A DNA stretch of 64,000 nucleotides from Saccharopolyspora endophytica (GTDB lineage: Bacteria; Actinomycetota; Actinomycetes; Mycobacteriales; Pseudonocardiaceae): the NCBI RefSeq assembly GCF_018070075.1, contig NZ_JAGPXE010000005.1:310001-374000 (forward strand), written 5' to 3'. Position 1 is the first letter of the stretch; each line of letters opens with the position of its first letter. The translations under genes were made by a program, and so were the position numbers. The notes below the pieces were generated by a model. The model made no database searches, was not told the DNA's origin, and saw nothing but the letters and a program-made list of their open reading frames with translations. Shown one piece after another: positions 46,364 through 54,355 of the stretch.

Positions 46364-47127
46364 CAGCTCGCGTCCTCCTGGGACAGGGCCCCGGTCATCG
46401 CACCGACCAGGTCCTCCAGCTTGGCTTCGGCGGCGTTGAACCGGGCGACCCGGCTGCCCAGTCGCAGCACTTCGACGCGGTCGGCGACCGAGAGCACCTC
46501 GGGCATGTTGTGGCTGATCAGGACGACGGCCATGCCGGTGTCGCGAACCCGGCGGACGACGTCGAGGACGCGTTCGCGCTGCACCACGCCCAGCGCGGCG
46601 GTCGGCTCGTCGAGGAACACCAGCCGGCTCGCCCACGCCACCGACCGGGCCACCGCGACGCTCTGGCGCTGACCGCCCGAGAGCGCACCGATCGGCACGG
46701 ACAGGTCGGGAAGCGAGACGCCGAACGTGGCGAACTGCTCGGTGGCTTCGGCGCGCATCTTGGCCTTGTCGAGCATTCCGAGCTTGCCGAGCAGGCCCGG
46801 ACGCCGGAGCTCGCGGCCCAGGAACAGGTTCGCGGCCGGGTCCAGGTCCGGCGCCACGGCTAGGTCCTGGTAGGCGGTTTCGATGCCGTGACCGCGCGCG
46901 GCGGTCGGGGAGTCCAGCGACACGGGCTCGCCGTCGACCAGGATCTGGCCGGAATCCGGCTGCTCCACCCCGGACAGGCACTTCACCAGGGTCGACTTGC
47001 CCGCACCGTTGTCACCGATGAGCGCGACCACCTCGCCCGGGTGCACGGTGAAGGAGGCCCCTCGCAGCGCTTCCACGCTGCCGTAGCGCTTGACGAGATC
47101 ACGTGCTTCGAGAAGTGGTTCGGTCAT
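46363..47127 (-). CDS. Sugar ABC transporter ATP-binding protein
   Basis: The 254-residue protein has a single ATP-binding domain, as in FrcA rather than the double domain of RbsA. Walker A is GDNGAGKST, the signature LSGGQRQSVAVARS, and Walker B LVFLDEPTAALG. It begins MTEPLLEARDLVKRYG at the ATG at 47127, behind GGGGAG. That ATG overlaps the manA stop (ATGA). In Sinorhizobium, FrcBCA of this type imports fructose, mannose and ribose. Confidence 0.92.
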   Translation of the reverse strand: MTEPLLEARDLVKRYGSVEALRGASFTVHPGEVVALIGDNGAGKSTLVKCLSGVEQPDSGQILVDGEPVSLDSPTAARGHGIETAYQDLAVAPDLDPAANLFLGRELRRPGLLGKLGMLDKAKMRAEATEQFATFGVSLPDLSVPIGALSGGQRQSVAVARSVAWASRLVFLDEPTAALGVVQRERVLDVVRRVRDTGMAVVLISHNMPEVLSVADRVEVLRLGSRVARFNAAEAKLEDLVGAMTGALSQEDAS

Positions 47128-48167
47128 GCGTGGCTCCCCGCTGATGGTGGTCTGCACAGCACGGTGGTGAGGTCGCCTTCCAAGCGGGTCTGCCCGGCGG
47201 CGTGCGGAACGACGGCGGTGGCTCCGCGCCGCAGCGGCAGGGGGGAACCGCTCGCGCAGTGCAGTTCTCCGCTGCCGTCGAGGACGATGAGCACGCCGAA
47301 GGACGGGTCGAGTTCGGCCGAACCGTGCAGGCGGTCGGCGCGGAAGAACGGGGCCGCGTCCTCGGCCAGGAGGGGAACGCGTCCTTCACCCAGGTCGCCG
47401 GTGCGCTTGATCAGCGATGCCAGGAGGGCGTCGTCGAAACCGGAGTGGTTGACCGTCTCCAGGGCGGTGGCGGTCTCCAGGCCGAGGAACGCGCCTTCGG
47501 CGTCGGTCAGGAATCCCTGCCACTCCAGGGTGATCGAGAAGTCGGTGGGCTGCTGCAGTTCGACGATGAACACCCCGGCGCCGATGGCGTGCGGAGTCCC
47601 GGCGGGCACGTGCACGGTGTCGCCGGGCTTGACCGGGATCTCGTTGAGCGAGCCCAGCATCGCCGAGGAGTCCTGGGTGCGCACCCACTCGGCCACCGTC
47701 TCGGGCGTCACGTCATCGCGGAACCCCAGGTACACCACGGGGTTCGCGCCGCTGGTGCCCACCACGATCCACGCCTCGGTCTTGCCGAAGCGAGAACCCA
47801 GGTGCTGCTTGGCGAACACGTCGTCGGGGTGGCAGTGGACCGGCAGGCGCTGGCCGGCGTCGAGCAGCTTCACCAGCAGCGCGGTGCTCTCGCCGTAGGC
47901 CGACACGTGATCGGCGCCCAGCCAGGACTGCGGGTCGGCGCTGACCACGTCGCGCAGCAGCCGGCCGTCGGGCAGCCGGGACAGCCCGGACTCGTCCTGC
48001 CCGAACCGGGTGGTGGTGGAGGCGACCCAGTCTTCGGGGCCGAACTCCCGGTCATCTCCGCCGCCGCGCAGCGCGGCGATCGACGCTCCACCCCGGTAGA
48101 ACTGCCGGGGCTGGTTCGCCGGCAGCACCGTTGCTCGCGCGGATGAAGAACTGTGGACGGAACTCAA
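47124..48167 (-). CDS. manA: Mannose-6-phosphate isomerase, class I
   Basis: The enzyme interconverts mannose 6-phosphate and fructose 6-phosphate. Zinc-site segments are visible: LPVHCHPDDVFAKQHLGSRFGKTEAW and VPAGTPHAIGAGVFIVEL. At 347 residues it is close to the usual length. I placed the start at a TTG at 48167 that overlaps the LacI stop (TTGA) and has GGAGAGG seven bases upstream, so the two genes are coupled. No mannose kinase is visible in the operon; it must act elsewhere. Confidence 0.88.
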   Translation of the reverse strand: MSSVHSSSSARATVLPANQPRQFYRGGASIAALRGGGDDREFGPEDWVASTTTRFGQDESGLSRLPDGRLLRDVVSADPQSWLGADHVSAYGESTALLVKLLDAGQRLPVHCHPDDVFAKQHLGSRFGKTEAWIVVGTSGANPVVYLGFRDDVTPETVAEWVRTQDSSAMLGSLNEIPVKPGDTVHVPAGTPHAIGAGVFIVELQQPTDFSITLEWQGFLTDAEGAFLGLETATALETVNHSGFDDALLASLIKRTGDLGEGRVPLLAEDAAPFFRADRLHGSAELDPSFGVLIVLDGSGELHCASGSPLPLRRGATAVVPHAAGQTRLEGDLTTVLCRPPSAGSHA

Positions 48168-49180
48168 CGAACTACCTCTCCAGAACCTCGGACCAGCAGC
48201 CTGGTCGGGACGACGACGCGGCCGGGTGGCGACGTGTCGCCGTCCAGTCGCGCGAACAGCAACTCGGCCGCGGACTTGCCCAACGCCCAGGTGTCGTGGG
48301 TGACCACGGTGATCGGTGGGTCCAGCAGGTCGGCCAGCTCGAAGTCGTCGAACCCGACCAGTGCCGGACGAGAGGGCCGCCCCGCGAGCGCGCGCAGCGC
48401 GTGAATGGTGATCCGGTTGTTGCCGGTGACCAGTGCGGTGGCCTCGCGCAGCGGGCCCGACAAGGTCTCGGCGACGGACTCGTCGGTGTGCGGGCCCATC
48501 ACGACCAGGTCGGACTGGAACGGCACTCCGGCTTGCGCGCATCCTTCGCGGAACCCGCGCAGTCGTTCGGCGGCGGTGTGGATCTCGGGGGCGTCGCCGA
48601 GGAAGGCGATGCGGCGGTGACCGTGCTCGGCGAGGTGCCGGGCCGCCTGGGCGGTCCCACCGGCGTTGTCGATGAGCACCGAGTCGGCGACGAGGTTGCC
48701 CGGCGGGCGGTCGACGAAGACCACCGGTGTGCCCGCGTTGATCTCGTGGGAGATGTAGCCGTGCTGATGACCTGCGGGAACGACGATCAGCCCGTCGACG
48801 CGGCGCGCGCAGAACTCCAGCACCAGCTCTCGCTCGCGCGTCGGGTCCTCGTCGGAGGACCCGGTGAGCACCTGCTTGCCCTGCACGCGGGCGACTTCCT
48901 CCACGGCGCGGGTCAGCACCGAGTAGAAGGGGTTGGCCAGGTCTTCCAGGACCAGGCCGAGGGTGCCGGTCCCGGTGCCGCGGCGCAGGTTCCGGGCGCT
49001 GACGTTGCGGCGGAAGCCGAGCTGGTCGATCGCGGAGAGCACGCGCTGCGCGGTCGTCGGGTGCACGCCGTCCTCGGCGTTGACGACGCGGGAGACCGTT
49101 TTGACGCTCACGCCGGCCAGCCGCGCGACATCGGTCATGGTGGCGCGGCGGACGTTTCTCGACTCAGACAACGTTGTCAT
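48164..49180 (-). CDS. LacI family transcriptional regulator
   Basis: The 338-residue protein has the LacI helix-turn-helix MTDVARLAGVSVKTVSRVVN near residues 15-35, a hinge helix, and a ribose-binding-protein-like effector domain. It heads the manA-ABC operon. A perfect 12-base palindrome overlaps its own first codons, and a related dyad precedes the divergent mannosidase, so autoregulation and joint control are likely. Its effector would be mannose, mannobiose or a phosphate ester, inferred from context only. Confidence 0.92.
   Translation of the reverse strand: MTTLSESRNVRRATMTDVARLAGVSVKTVSRVVNAEDGVHPTTAQRVLSAIDQLGFRRNVSARNLRRGTGTGTLGLVLEDLANPFYSVLTRAVEEVARVQGKQVLTGSSDEDPTRERELVLEFCARRVDGLIVVPAGHQHGYISHEINAGTPVVFVDRPPGNLVADSVLIDNAGGTAQAARHLAEHGHRRIAFLGDAPEIHTAAERLRGFREGCAQAGVPFQSDLVVMGPHTDESVAETLSGPLREATALVTGNNRITIHALRALAGRPSRPALVGFDDFELADLLDPPITVVTHDTWALGKSAAELLFARLDGDTSPPGRVVVPTRLLVRGSGEVVR
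49167..49178. promoter_or_regulatory. LacI-type operator at the start of the regulator gene
   Basis: GACAACGTTGTC is a perfect 12-base palindrome that overlaps the first codons of the LacI gene. Central CG with AT-rich flanks is typical of LacI operators. A related inverted repeat, AGCGTT and AACGCT around TTGTC, lies at 49208-49224. Confidence 0.6.
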
Positions 49181-49317
49181 GGCGGAGCGGATTGGACCTC
49201 ACGTTCGAGCGTTTTGTCAACGCTGGGCTTCCACTTCTGCTGCGCTCGGCCGCCCGTCTTGCGCCACCCGGACCAATGCCGGCGGCGGGCCGGGAACGCG
49301 GCCTTCAGTCGTGGGGC

Positions 49318-49344
49318 GGTGGCAGAAAGGTTCCCTTCCTCGCG
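49318..49344 (+). repeat. GAAAGGTTCCC repeat in the LacI/mannosidase divergent region
   Basis: GGTGGCAGAAAGGTTCCC then TTCCTCGCG. It is one of the few copies located between divergent genes. Confidence 0.8.
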
Positions 49345-49493
49345 GTTCAGGGCCTCGGTGAGGGGTCGGTCAAGACTTCCGACGGTCGCAACCGGTGCGC
49401 TGATCGGCGCCCGCCGGTGACCAAAAACGACAGGAACGGCGCTGCGCATTGACCTCGAACGCGACGGGCCGCGACGGTGGGCTCGCGTGGCTT

Positions 49494-49505
49494 GACAAGG
49501 TTGTC
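49494..49505. promoter_or_regulatory. LacI-type operator before the mannosidase gene
   Basis: GACAAGGTTGTC keeps both arms of the palindrome at 49167-49178 (GACAA and TTGTC) with GG in the centre. It ends 17 bases before the mannosidase ATG, a position where bound repressor would block transcription. Confidence 0.55.
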
Positions 49506-49522
49506 TAGGTGCGGAGAAGACG

Positions 49523-50920
49523 ATGCTTCCAGGCATGTCCAGAAGGTCTGTGTTGCGCGCGTTGGGCGCGGTCGCCGCCGCAGGCGGGATGTTCGCGACC
49601 ACGTCGGTGCCGGGGTCGGCGCGGCGGGATTGGAAACCGGTCGCCGATGCCGTTCGCGAGGAATACCTGTGGGCGTGGCGCCAGTACGTCGAACGCGCCC
49701 TCGGCGCCGACCACATCAAGCCGATCTCGGGTGGCAGGGAAGATTTCTTCGTCGAGGGTCATTCCGTCGGGCTGAGCCTCGTCGAAGCGGTGGACACGCT
49801 GTGGCTGATGGAGGCGGACGCCGAAGTCGCCCGGGCCGTGCAGTGGATCGTCGACGACCTGGACTTCGACGTCGACGCTCCCTTCCAGGTATTCGAGACC
49901 AACATCCGCATGGTCGGGGGTCTGGCCGCCGCCTACCACTGCACGGGTGATCAGCGGCTGCTCGAACGCGCCAAGGACGTCGCCGACCGGCTGCTGCCGG
50001 CCTTCACCGAATCCCCGACCGGCTTGCCCTACCGGTACGTGAACCTGGCGAGCGGGGCGGTCAGCGACCCCGAGACCAACATCGTCGAGATCGGCACCTA
50101 CATCGCCGAATTCGGCGTGCTCTCGCAGTGGACCGGTGACAACCGCTATTACGACCTGGCGAAACGAGCGATGCGCGTCGTCTACGACAAGCGCACCGAA
50201 CTCGGCCTGCTGCCGCACGACATCAACGCCGAGACCGGGCAGTGGCGGAACCGCCAGGCGACGATCGGCCCGCCCGGGGACTCCTACTACGAGTACCTCT
50301 GGGACGGGTACCGGCTCTTCGGCGACCCCGAGCTCAAGCAGTGGTACGACACGCTCACCGACGCGATCCTGTCGAAGCAGGCCGAACGGCACGACGGGCT
50401 GCTGTGGTTCCCGCAGGTGGACGCCTTCACCGGGGAGGTCCTCAGCCGGGAGCAGAGCGTCCTCGCCGGCTTCTACGCCGGGCTGCTCGCCGAATCCGGT
50501 CACGTCGCCGAAGGGCGCGCCTATCACGACGCGTTCACCGCGGTGCAGGAACGGTTCGGGGTGATCCCGACCTCCGTGGACTACTCGACGATGACCGCCA
50601 CCCGCGTCGACAACGCCCTGCGTCCGGAGTTCGCCGACTCCGCGCTGATGCTGTGGCTGGCCACCGGCGACGAGGTGTTCCGCGAACGCGCCCACACCCA
50701 CTTCGAGAACATGGTGGCCACGTCGAAGACGAACTACGGCTTCGCGTCCCTGACCGACGTCACCGCCACGCCACCGTCCCAAGAGGACACCTGTCCGGGC
50801 TATTGGTGGTCGGAGCAGATGAAGTACTACTGGCTGCTGTTCTCCGACACCCCTCGCCTGGACTACCGGGACAACTACCTGAGCACCGAGGCGAACCTGC
50901 TGCGCGGGGCGCGGCGCTGA
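49523..50920 (+). CDS. Secreted alpha-1,2-mannosidase, glycoside hydrolase family 47
   Basis: The 465-residue protein has a twin-arginine signal (SRRSVLRALGAVAAAGG) and a family GH47 (alpha/alpha)7 barrel. Typical segments are GHSVGLSLVEAVDTLWLM, NIVEIGTYIAEF, GDSYYEYLWDGYRLFGD, LRPEFADSALMLW, EQMKYYWLLFSDTPRLDY and the final STEANLL, where a Thr normally binds calcium. GH47 enzymes trim alpha-1,2-linked mannose and are mainly eukaryotic; bacterial members are known but few. It is divergent from a LacI-manA-ABC operon, and its product, mannose, would feed that importer. Confidence 0.88.
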   Translation: MLPGMSRRSVLRALGAVAAAGGMFATTSVPGSARRDWKPVADAVREEYLWAWRQYVERALGADHIKPISGGREDFFVEGHSVGLSLVEAVDTLWLMEADAEVARAVQWIVDDLDFDVDAPFQVFETNIRMVGGLAAAYHCTGDQRLLERAKDVADRLLPAFTESPTGLPYRYVNLASGAVSDPETNIVEIGTYIAEFGVLSQWTGDNRYYDLAKRAMRVVYDKRTELGLLPHDINAETGQWRNRQATIGPPGDSYYEYLWDGYRLFGDPELKQWYDTLTDAILSKQAERHDGLLWFPQVDAFTGEVLSREQSVLAGFYAGLLAESGHVAEGRAYHDAFTAVQERFGVIPTSVDYSTMTATRVDNALRPEFADSALMLWLATGDEVFRERAHTHFENMVATSKTNYGFASLTDVTATPPSQEDTCPGYWWSEQMKYYWLLFSDTPRLDYRDNYLSTEANLLRGARR

Positions 50921-50921
50921 G

Positions 50922-50975
50922 GCGAGGAGGGGAACCTTCCTGCCACCGCGGTGCGCGAAAGGTTCCCCTCCTCGC
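50922..50975. repeat. Facing repeats forming a hairpin after the mannosidase
   Basis: A minus-oriented copy (50922-50947) starts two bases after the stop and faces a plus-oriented copy (50950-50975). Their outer 17 bases pair perfectly. This could end mannosidase transcription. Confidence 0.85.
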
Positions 50976-51001
50976 TCCGCTCACCCCGATACCCTGGTGG
51001 C

Positions 51002-51328
51002 ATGGCTGATCATGTGCAGGTGGTGACCACCACCGACTCCGAGGAGTCCGCCGCGGAGCTCGCGCGGGGCGTCGTGGAAGCCCGGCTGGGGGCGTGCGTT
51101 CAGGTCGTGCCGATCCGCAGCTTCTACGTGTGGGACGGCGCGGCGCAGGACGACCCGGAGTGGCAGCTGCAGATCAAGACCTCCAGCGGTCGGCTGGACG
51201 CCCTGGTCGGGCATCTGAGGGCCAACCACGGGTACGACGTGCCCGAGATCATCGCGACGCCGATCGTCGGCGGGAACCCCGATTACCTGTCCTGGGTCGA
51301 CGAGCAGACGACTCCGGCGTCTCCGTGA
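51002..51328 (+). CDS. cutA: Divalent cation tolerance protein CutA1
   Basis: The 108-residue protein is a CutA1 trimer-forming protein with the PII-like fold: VVTTTDSEESAAELARGVVE, LGACVQVVPIRSFYVWDG, WQLQIKTSSGRLDAL, VPEIIATPIVGGNPDYLSWV. It was linked to copper tolerance in E. coli, but its exact role is unsettled. TACCCT about seven bases before the ATG at 51002, with no ribosome-binding site, suggests leaderless translation. Confidence 0.9.
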   Translation: MADHVQVVTTTDSEESAAELARGVVEARLGACVQVVPIRSFYVWDGAAQDDPEWQLQIKTSSGRLDALVGHLRANHGYDVPEIIATPIVGGNPDYLSWVDEQTTPASP

Positions 51329-51385
51329 CGCGCGCCACCGGGCACACTCGCTCTGAGGTGCCGTGCAATCGGAAGTGGGGTCGAC

Positions 51386-51745
51386 GTGCCGCGTAGCTAT
51401 GGCGGGTGGTTCCGGCTGGTCGCGATCGCCGAAGCGTTCTCCTGGGCGGGACTGCTGGTGGCGATGGCGTTCAAGTACGGGCTCGGGATGCCGCTGGGCG
51501 TGACGATCATGGGTTCGGTCCACGGGGCCCTGTTCACCGCCTACGTGGTGACCACCCTGATCGTGTTCAGCCCGTTGCGCTGGCGCTTCTGGCCGTTGGC
51601 GTTCGCGCTGGTGGCCTCGGTGCCGCCGCTGGCCACGGTGTGGTTCGAGCGCTGGGCCCACCGCCGCGGGATGCTCACCGAGCCCGACTCCGACGCCCCG
51701 ACGTTCTGGGGCCAGGTGCGCTACGCGCTCAAGGAGCTGAACTAG
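51386..51745 (+). CDS. DUF3817 membrane protein
   Basis: The 119-residue protein has three or four membrane helices and matches DUF3817 in layout (FRLVAIAEAFSWAGLLVAMA, PLGVTIMGSVHGALFTAYV). Function unknown. The GTG start at 51386 follows GGAAGTGGGG. Its TAG stop and the stop of the convergent MarR gene share CTAG at 51742-51745. Confidence 0.78.
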   Translation: MPRSYGGWFRLVAIAEAFSWAGLLVAMAFKYGLGMPLGVTIMGSVHGALFTAYVVTTLIVFSPLRWRFWPLAFALVASVPPLATVWFERWAHRRGMLTEPDSDAPTFWGQVRYALKELN

Positions 51746-52242
51746 AAGTCACCGGCCGCGTGGCGGACCTTGCCGAGCAGTTCGGTGAGCTGCTGGGTCT
51801 GGCGCTCGGTGATGCCGCCCAGGCCGAAGTCGATCTCGGTGACCGCGTCGGTCGCCTTCTGCATCAGGTTCCGGCCCTCCTCGGTGATCTCCACCAGGGT
51901 GGTGCGCCGGTCGGTGGGGTGGGGAACGCGCCGGACCAGGCCGTCCTGCTCGAGCCTGTCGACGATGTTGGTCACGCTGGTGGGGTGCAGCTGGAGCCGG
52001 TCGCCCATGACGCGCATCGGCAGGCTGCCGCGCTTGGAGAACGTGAGCAGCACGAGGGCTTCGTAGCGGGCGAAGGTCAGGTTGTGCGCGCGCAGGGCGT
52101 TGTCGACGGCGGACTGCAGGATCTGCTGCACGCGCATCACGCTGGTCACCGCGGCCATCGTCGTGGACGGGCCGATCCGCTCTGCCCAGGTCTCGGCCGC
52201 GCGCGCGATGGGGTCGAAGGGCAGTGGACCACGGGAGCTCAT
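51742..52242 (-). CDS. MarR family transcriptional regulator
   Basis: The 166-residue protein has the winged-helix MarR domain: LTFARYEALVLLTFS, LQLHPTSVTNIVDRLEQDGLVRR, and the wing HPTDRRTTLVEITEEG. The C-terminal helix would form the dimer. TAGCGT nine bases before the ATG at 52242 suggests a leaderless transcript. Targets are unknown; the DUF3817 gene is its convergent neighbour. Confidence 0.87.
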   Translation of the reverse strand: MSSRGPLPFDPIARAAETWAERIGPSTTMAAVTSVMRVQQILQSAVDNALRAHNLTFARYEALVLLTFSKRGSLPMRVMGDRLQLHPTSVTNIVDRLEQDGLVRRVPHPTDRRTTLVEITEEGRNLMQKATDAVTEIDFGLGGITERQTQQLTELLGKVRHAAGDF

Positions 52243-52342
52243 AGCGTCCGACGCTAGCAGCGAGACCGAGCACGTCTGAGGGCTGTGCTGCTACTACTGG
52301 TTCCGGGACTCATGTGACGTGGACGAACCGATGGGAGCAGAC

Positions 52343-52645
52343 GTGCTGGTGGCCTTCAGTGTTGCCCCGAGCGGGGCTGGTGAGAGCGACAGTGTCAGCG
52401 AGGCGGTGGCCGCCGCGGTGAAGGTGGTGCGAGATTCCGGTCTGCCGCACGAGACGACCTCGATGTTCACCACGATCGAGGGCGAGTGGGACGAGGTCAT
52501 GGACGTGGTCAAGCGCGCCACCGAGGCGGTTTCGGCGCACTCCCCGCGGACCAGCCTGGTGCTCAAGGCCGACATCCGTCCCGGGCACTCCGGGCAGCTG
52601 CGGTCCAAGGTCGAGCGGGTGGAGCAACATCTTCGAGAACAGTAG
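52343..52645 (+). CDS. MTH1187 family thiamine-binding protein
   Basis: The 100-residue protein has the ferredoxin-like fold of the MTH1187/YkoF-related family: VLVAFSVAPSG, AVKVVRDSGLPHETTSMFTTIEGEW, and VLKADIRPGHSGQL. Members bind thiamine or HMP-like compounds. I chose the GTG at 52343, five bases after GGGAG; earlier in-frame starts at 52331 and 52319 lack that support. A 14-base terminator hairpin follows. Confidence 0.82.
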   Translation: MLVAFSVAPSGAGESDSVSEAVAAAVKVVRDSGLPHETTSMFTTIEGEWDEVMDVVKRATEAVSAHSPRTSLVLKADIRPGHSGQLRSKVERVEQHLREQ

Positions 52646-52656
52646 GTGAACGCGAA

Positions 52657-52690
52657 ACGGGGATGGTGTCCTCGTCGACACCATCCCCGT
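52657..52690. terminator. Perfect 14-base hairpin between convergent genes
   Basis: ACGGGGATGGTGTC at 52657-52670 pairs perfectly with GACACCATCCCCGT at 52677-52690 around a six-base loop. It can serve both the thiamine-binding gene and the chaplin-like gene. Confidence 0.8.
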
Positions 52691-52713
52691 GATCACGTCA
52701 TGCTCGACTGACG

Positions 52714-52968
52714 TCAGCCCTGCGGGTGGTCGACCACCGGGGCGTTGACGCACTCGGCGTTCTGCGGCGACAGAACCGGGACGACCAGACCCACGACGGC
52801 ACCAACGTTGTTGCCGCAGGCCTGCACCGGCACGGCGCTGATGTTGTTGTCGTCCAGCAGGTTGACGCCGTCGTTGTCGGCGGTGTCCGCGAACGCGGTG
52901 CTGCCCAGGGTCACGATGCTGAGGGCGGCGACGCCGGCGGCACCGGCAACACGGGTTGCAATACGCAC
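52714..52968 (-). CDS. Chaplin-like small secreted protein
   Basis: The 84-residue precursor has a Sec signal ending near STAFA. The mature part of about 57 residues contains NNISAVPVQACGNNVGAVVG and CVNAPV. This resembles the chaplin repeat (VPV, CGN, VVGL, CVN) of Streptomyces surface amyloids, with the two Cys that form a disulfide in short chaplins. Single-copy relatives occur in other Pseudonocardiales. A GTG start at 52968 follows AGAGG. A role in aerial growth or surface hydrophobicity is inference. Confidence 0.65.
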   Translation of the reverse strand: MRIATRVAGAAGVAALSIVTLGSTAFADTADNDGVNLLDDNNISAVPVQACGNNVGAVVGLVVPVLSPQNAECVNAPVVDHPQG

Positions 52969-53296
52969 TTTTTCGAACCTCTCGTTGAACTACTGGCCGA
53001 AGGTCCCCCACGAGAGACCCCGCAGCCCGCGAGACGACCGCAGTCCCTCGCAGGCTCTGTGTCCTCTTCGGCGATCACCACCGGAGGACATGAGGGTTTG
53101 ATCGCCTACACCACCTGTTCGTGTGGCTTCGTTCACCGATTCGAATTGATCTTTGGGGCTTCGGCGTGTCCGGATGAGCGCATTCGGTGACCACTTCGCC
53201 GCCCGTACGTGACCTTGGGGCGGGTGGTGCGAGAAAGGTTCCCCTCATCGCACGCCCACGCGCCACGCCGCTGGTCGGACGTGTCAGGATGGAACT
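52969..53296. other. Divergent intergenic region upstream of the chaplin-like gene
   Basis: This 328-base stretch has no gene I can support. It holds a hairpin (TGTCCTC at 53060-53066 with GAGGACA at 53084-53090) and one dispersed repeat at 53226-53253. Promoters were not placed. Confidence 0.45.
53226..53253 (+). repeat. GAAAGGTTCCC repeat with a clear outer dyad
   Basis: GTGCGAGAAAGGTTCCCC then TCATCGCAC. GTGCGA and TCGCAC are perfect partners outside the core. Confidence 0.8.
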
Positions 53297-54268
53297 GTGA
53301 CGAGGCCGGATCCACGCCAGAACGCAGCAGCGATGTCCGCCGCGATGGCGGGCGCAGTCGACCTGTCGGCACTCAAGAGCCGTGCCGAGGCCGCAGCCAA
53401 TTCCGCAGCGCAGCCGCCCAGCGGTGGCGGTGACGGTGCGGCCGGGCAAGCGCACCCGGCGATCATCGAGGTCACCGAGGCCGACTTCCAGGCCGAGGTC
53501 GTCGAGCGGTCCATGCAGGTACCGGTCGTCGTCGACCTGTGGGCCACCTGGTGCGAGCCGTGCAAGCAGCTCTCCCCGGCGCTGGAGAAGCTCGCCCGCG
53601 AGGGCAACGGTGCTTGGGTGCTGGCGAAGATCGACGTCGACGCGAACCCGCGGATCGCGCAGCTGTTCCAGGTGCAGTCGGTGCCGATGGTGATCGCGGT
53701 GGCCGGAGGGCAGCCGGTCGACGGCTTCGCCGGCGCGCAGCCCGAGCCGCAGCTCCGGGAGTGGATCAGCTCCCTGCTCAACGCCCTGCGCGACCAGCTT
53801 CCCGGAATCCGGGCAGCCGAGGAGGGCGCTTCCGAGGCCGAGCCCGAGGAGGAGCCCGAGGACCCGCGGTTCACCGCCGCCGAGGACGCCTTGGAGCAGG
53901 GCGACTTCGCCGCCGCCGAGGCCGCCTACCAGCAGATCCTCGACAGCGAGCCGAACAACGAGCAGGCCAAGGCCGCCCTCATGCAGGTGCGCTTCATGGC
54001 CCGCGCCGAGCAGGCCGACCCGTCGGCGATCGAGCGCGCCGACACCGCGCCGGACGACCTCGACGCCCAGATCGCGGCCGCTGACGCGGAGGTCGCCTTC
54101 GGCAAGGTCGACGAAGGCTTCACGCGCCTGATCCAGGCGGTCAAACGCACTTCGGGCGACGATCGCAACCGGGTCCGCACGCACCTGGTCGAGATGTTCG
54201 AGATCTTCCCCGAGGGTGACGAGCGGGTCGCCAAGGCACGCCGCAACCTGGCCAGCGCGCTGTTCTGA
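53297..54268 (+). CDS. Thioredoxin-TPR protein, CnoX/YbbN-like
   Basis: The 323-residue protein has a 55-residue Ala-rich N-terminus, a thioredoxin domain with WCEPCK (Cys86, Cys89), then an acidic linker and a TPR-like helical domain from about residue 190. This layout matches YbbN/CnoX, a redox-dependent chaperone partner of GroEL. In E. coli the CxxC is changed, whereas here both Cys are present. The GTG start at 53297 follows AGGATGGAAC. Confidence 0.85.
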   Translation: MTRPDPRQNAAAMSAAMAGAVDLSALKSRAEAAANSAAQPPSGGGDGAAGQAHPAIIEVTEADFQAEVVERSMQVPVVVDLWATWCEPCKQLSPALEKLAREGNGAWVLAKIDVDANPRIAQLFQVQSVPMVIAVAGGQPVDGFAGAQPEPQLREWISSLLNALRDQLPGIRAAEEGASEAEPEEEPEDPRFTAAEDALEQGDFAAAEAAYQQILDSEPNNEQAKAALMQVRFMARAEQADPSAIERADTAPDDLDAQIAAADAEVAFGKVDEGFTRLIQAVKRTSGDDRNRVRTHLVEMFEIFPEGDERVAKARRNLASALF

Positions 54269-54278
54269 TCTTTCCCAC

Positions 54279-54317
54279 CGATCGCCCTCTCCGCCGAACC
54301 GGTGGGGAGGGCGATCG
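54279..54317 (+). terminator. Hairpin after the thioredoxin-TPR gene
   Basis: CGATCGCCCTC at 54279-54289 pairs perfectly with GAGGGCGATCG at 54307-54317, 11 bases after the stop. Confidence 0.7.
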
Positions 54318-54322
54318 TGGTT

Positions 54323-54349
54323 GGTGGGCGAAGGGTTCCCTTCCTCCAC
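54323..54349 (+). repeat. GAAGGGTTCCC repeat between convergent genes
   Basis: GGTGGGCGAAGGGTTCCC then TTCCTCCAC, just beyond the hairpin at 54279-54317 and six bases before the phosphatase stop. Confidence 0.8.
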
Positions 54350-54355
54350 GAACCG

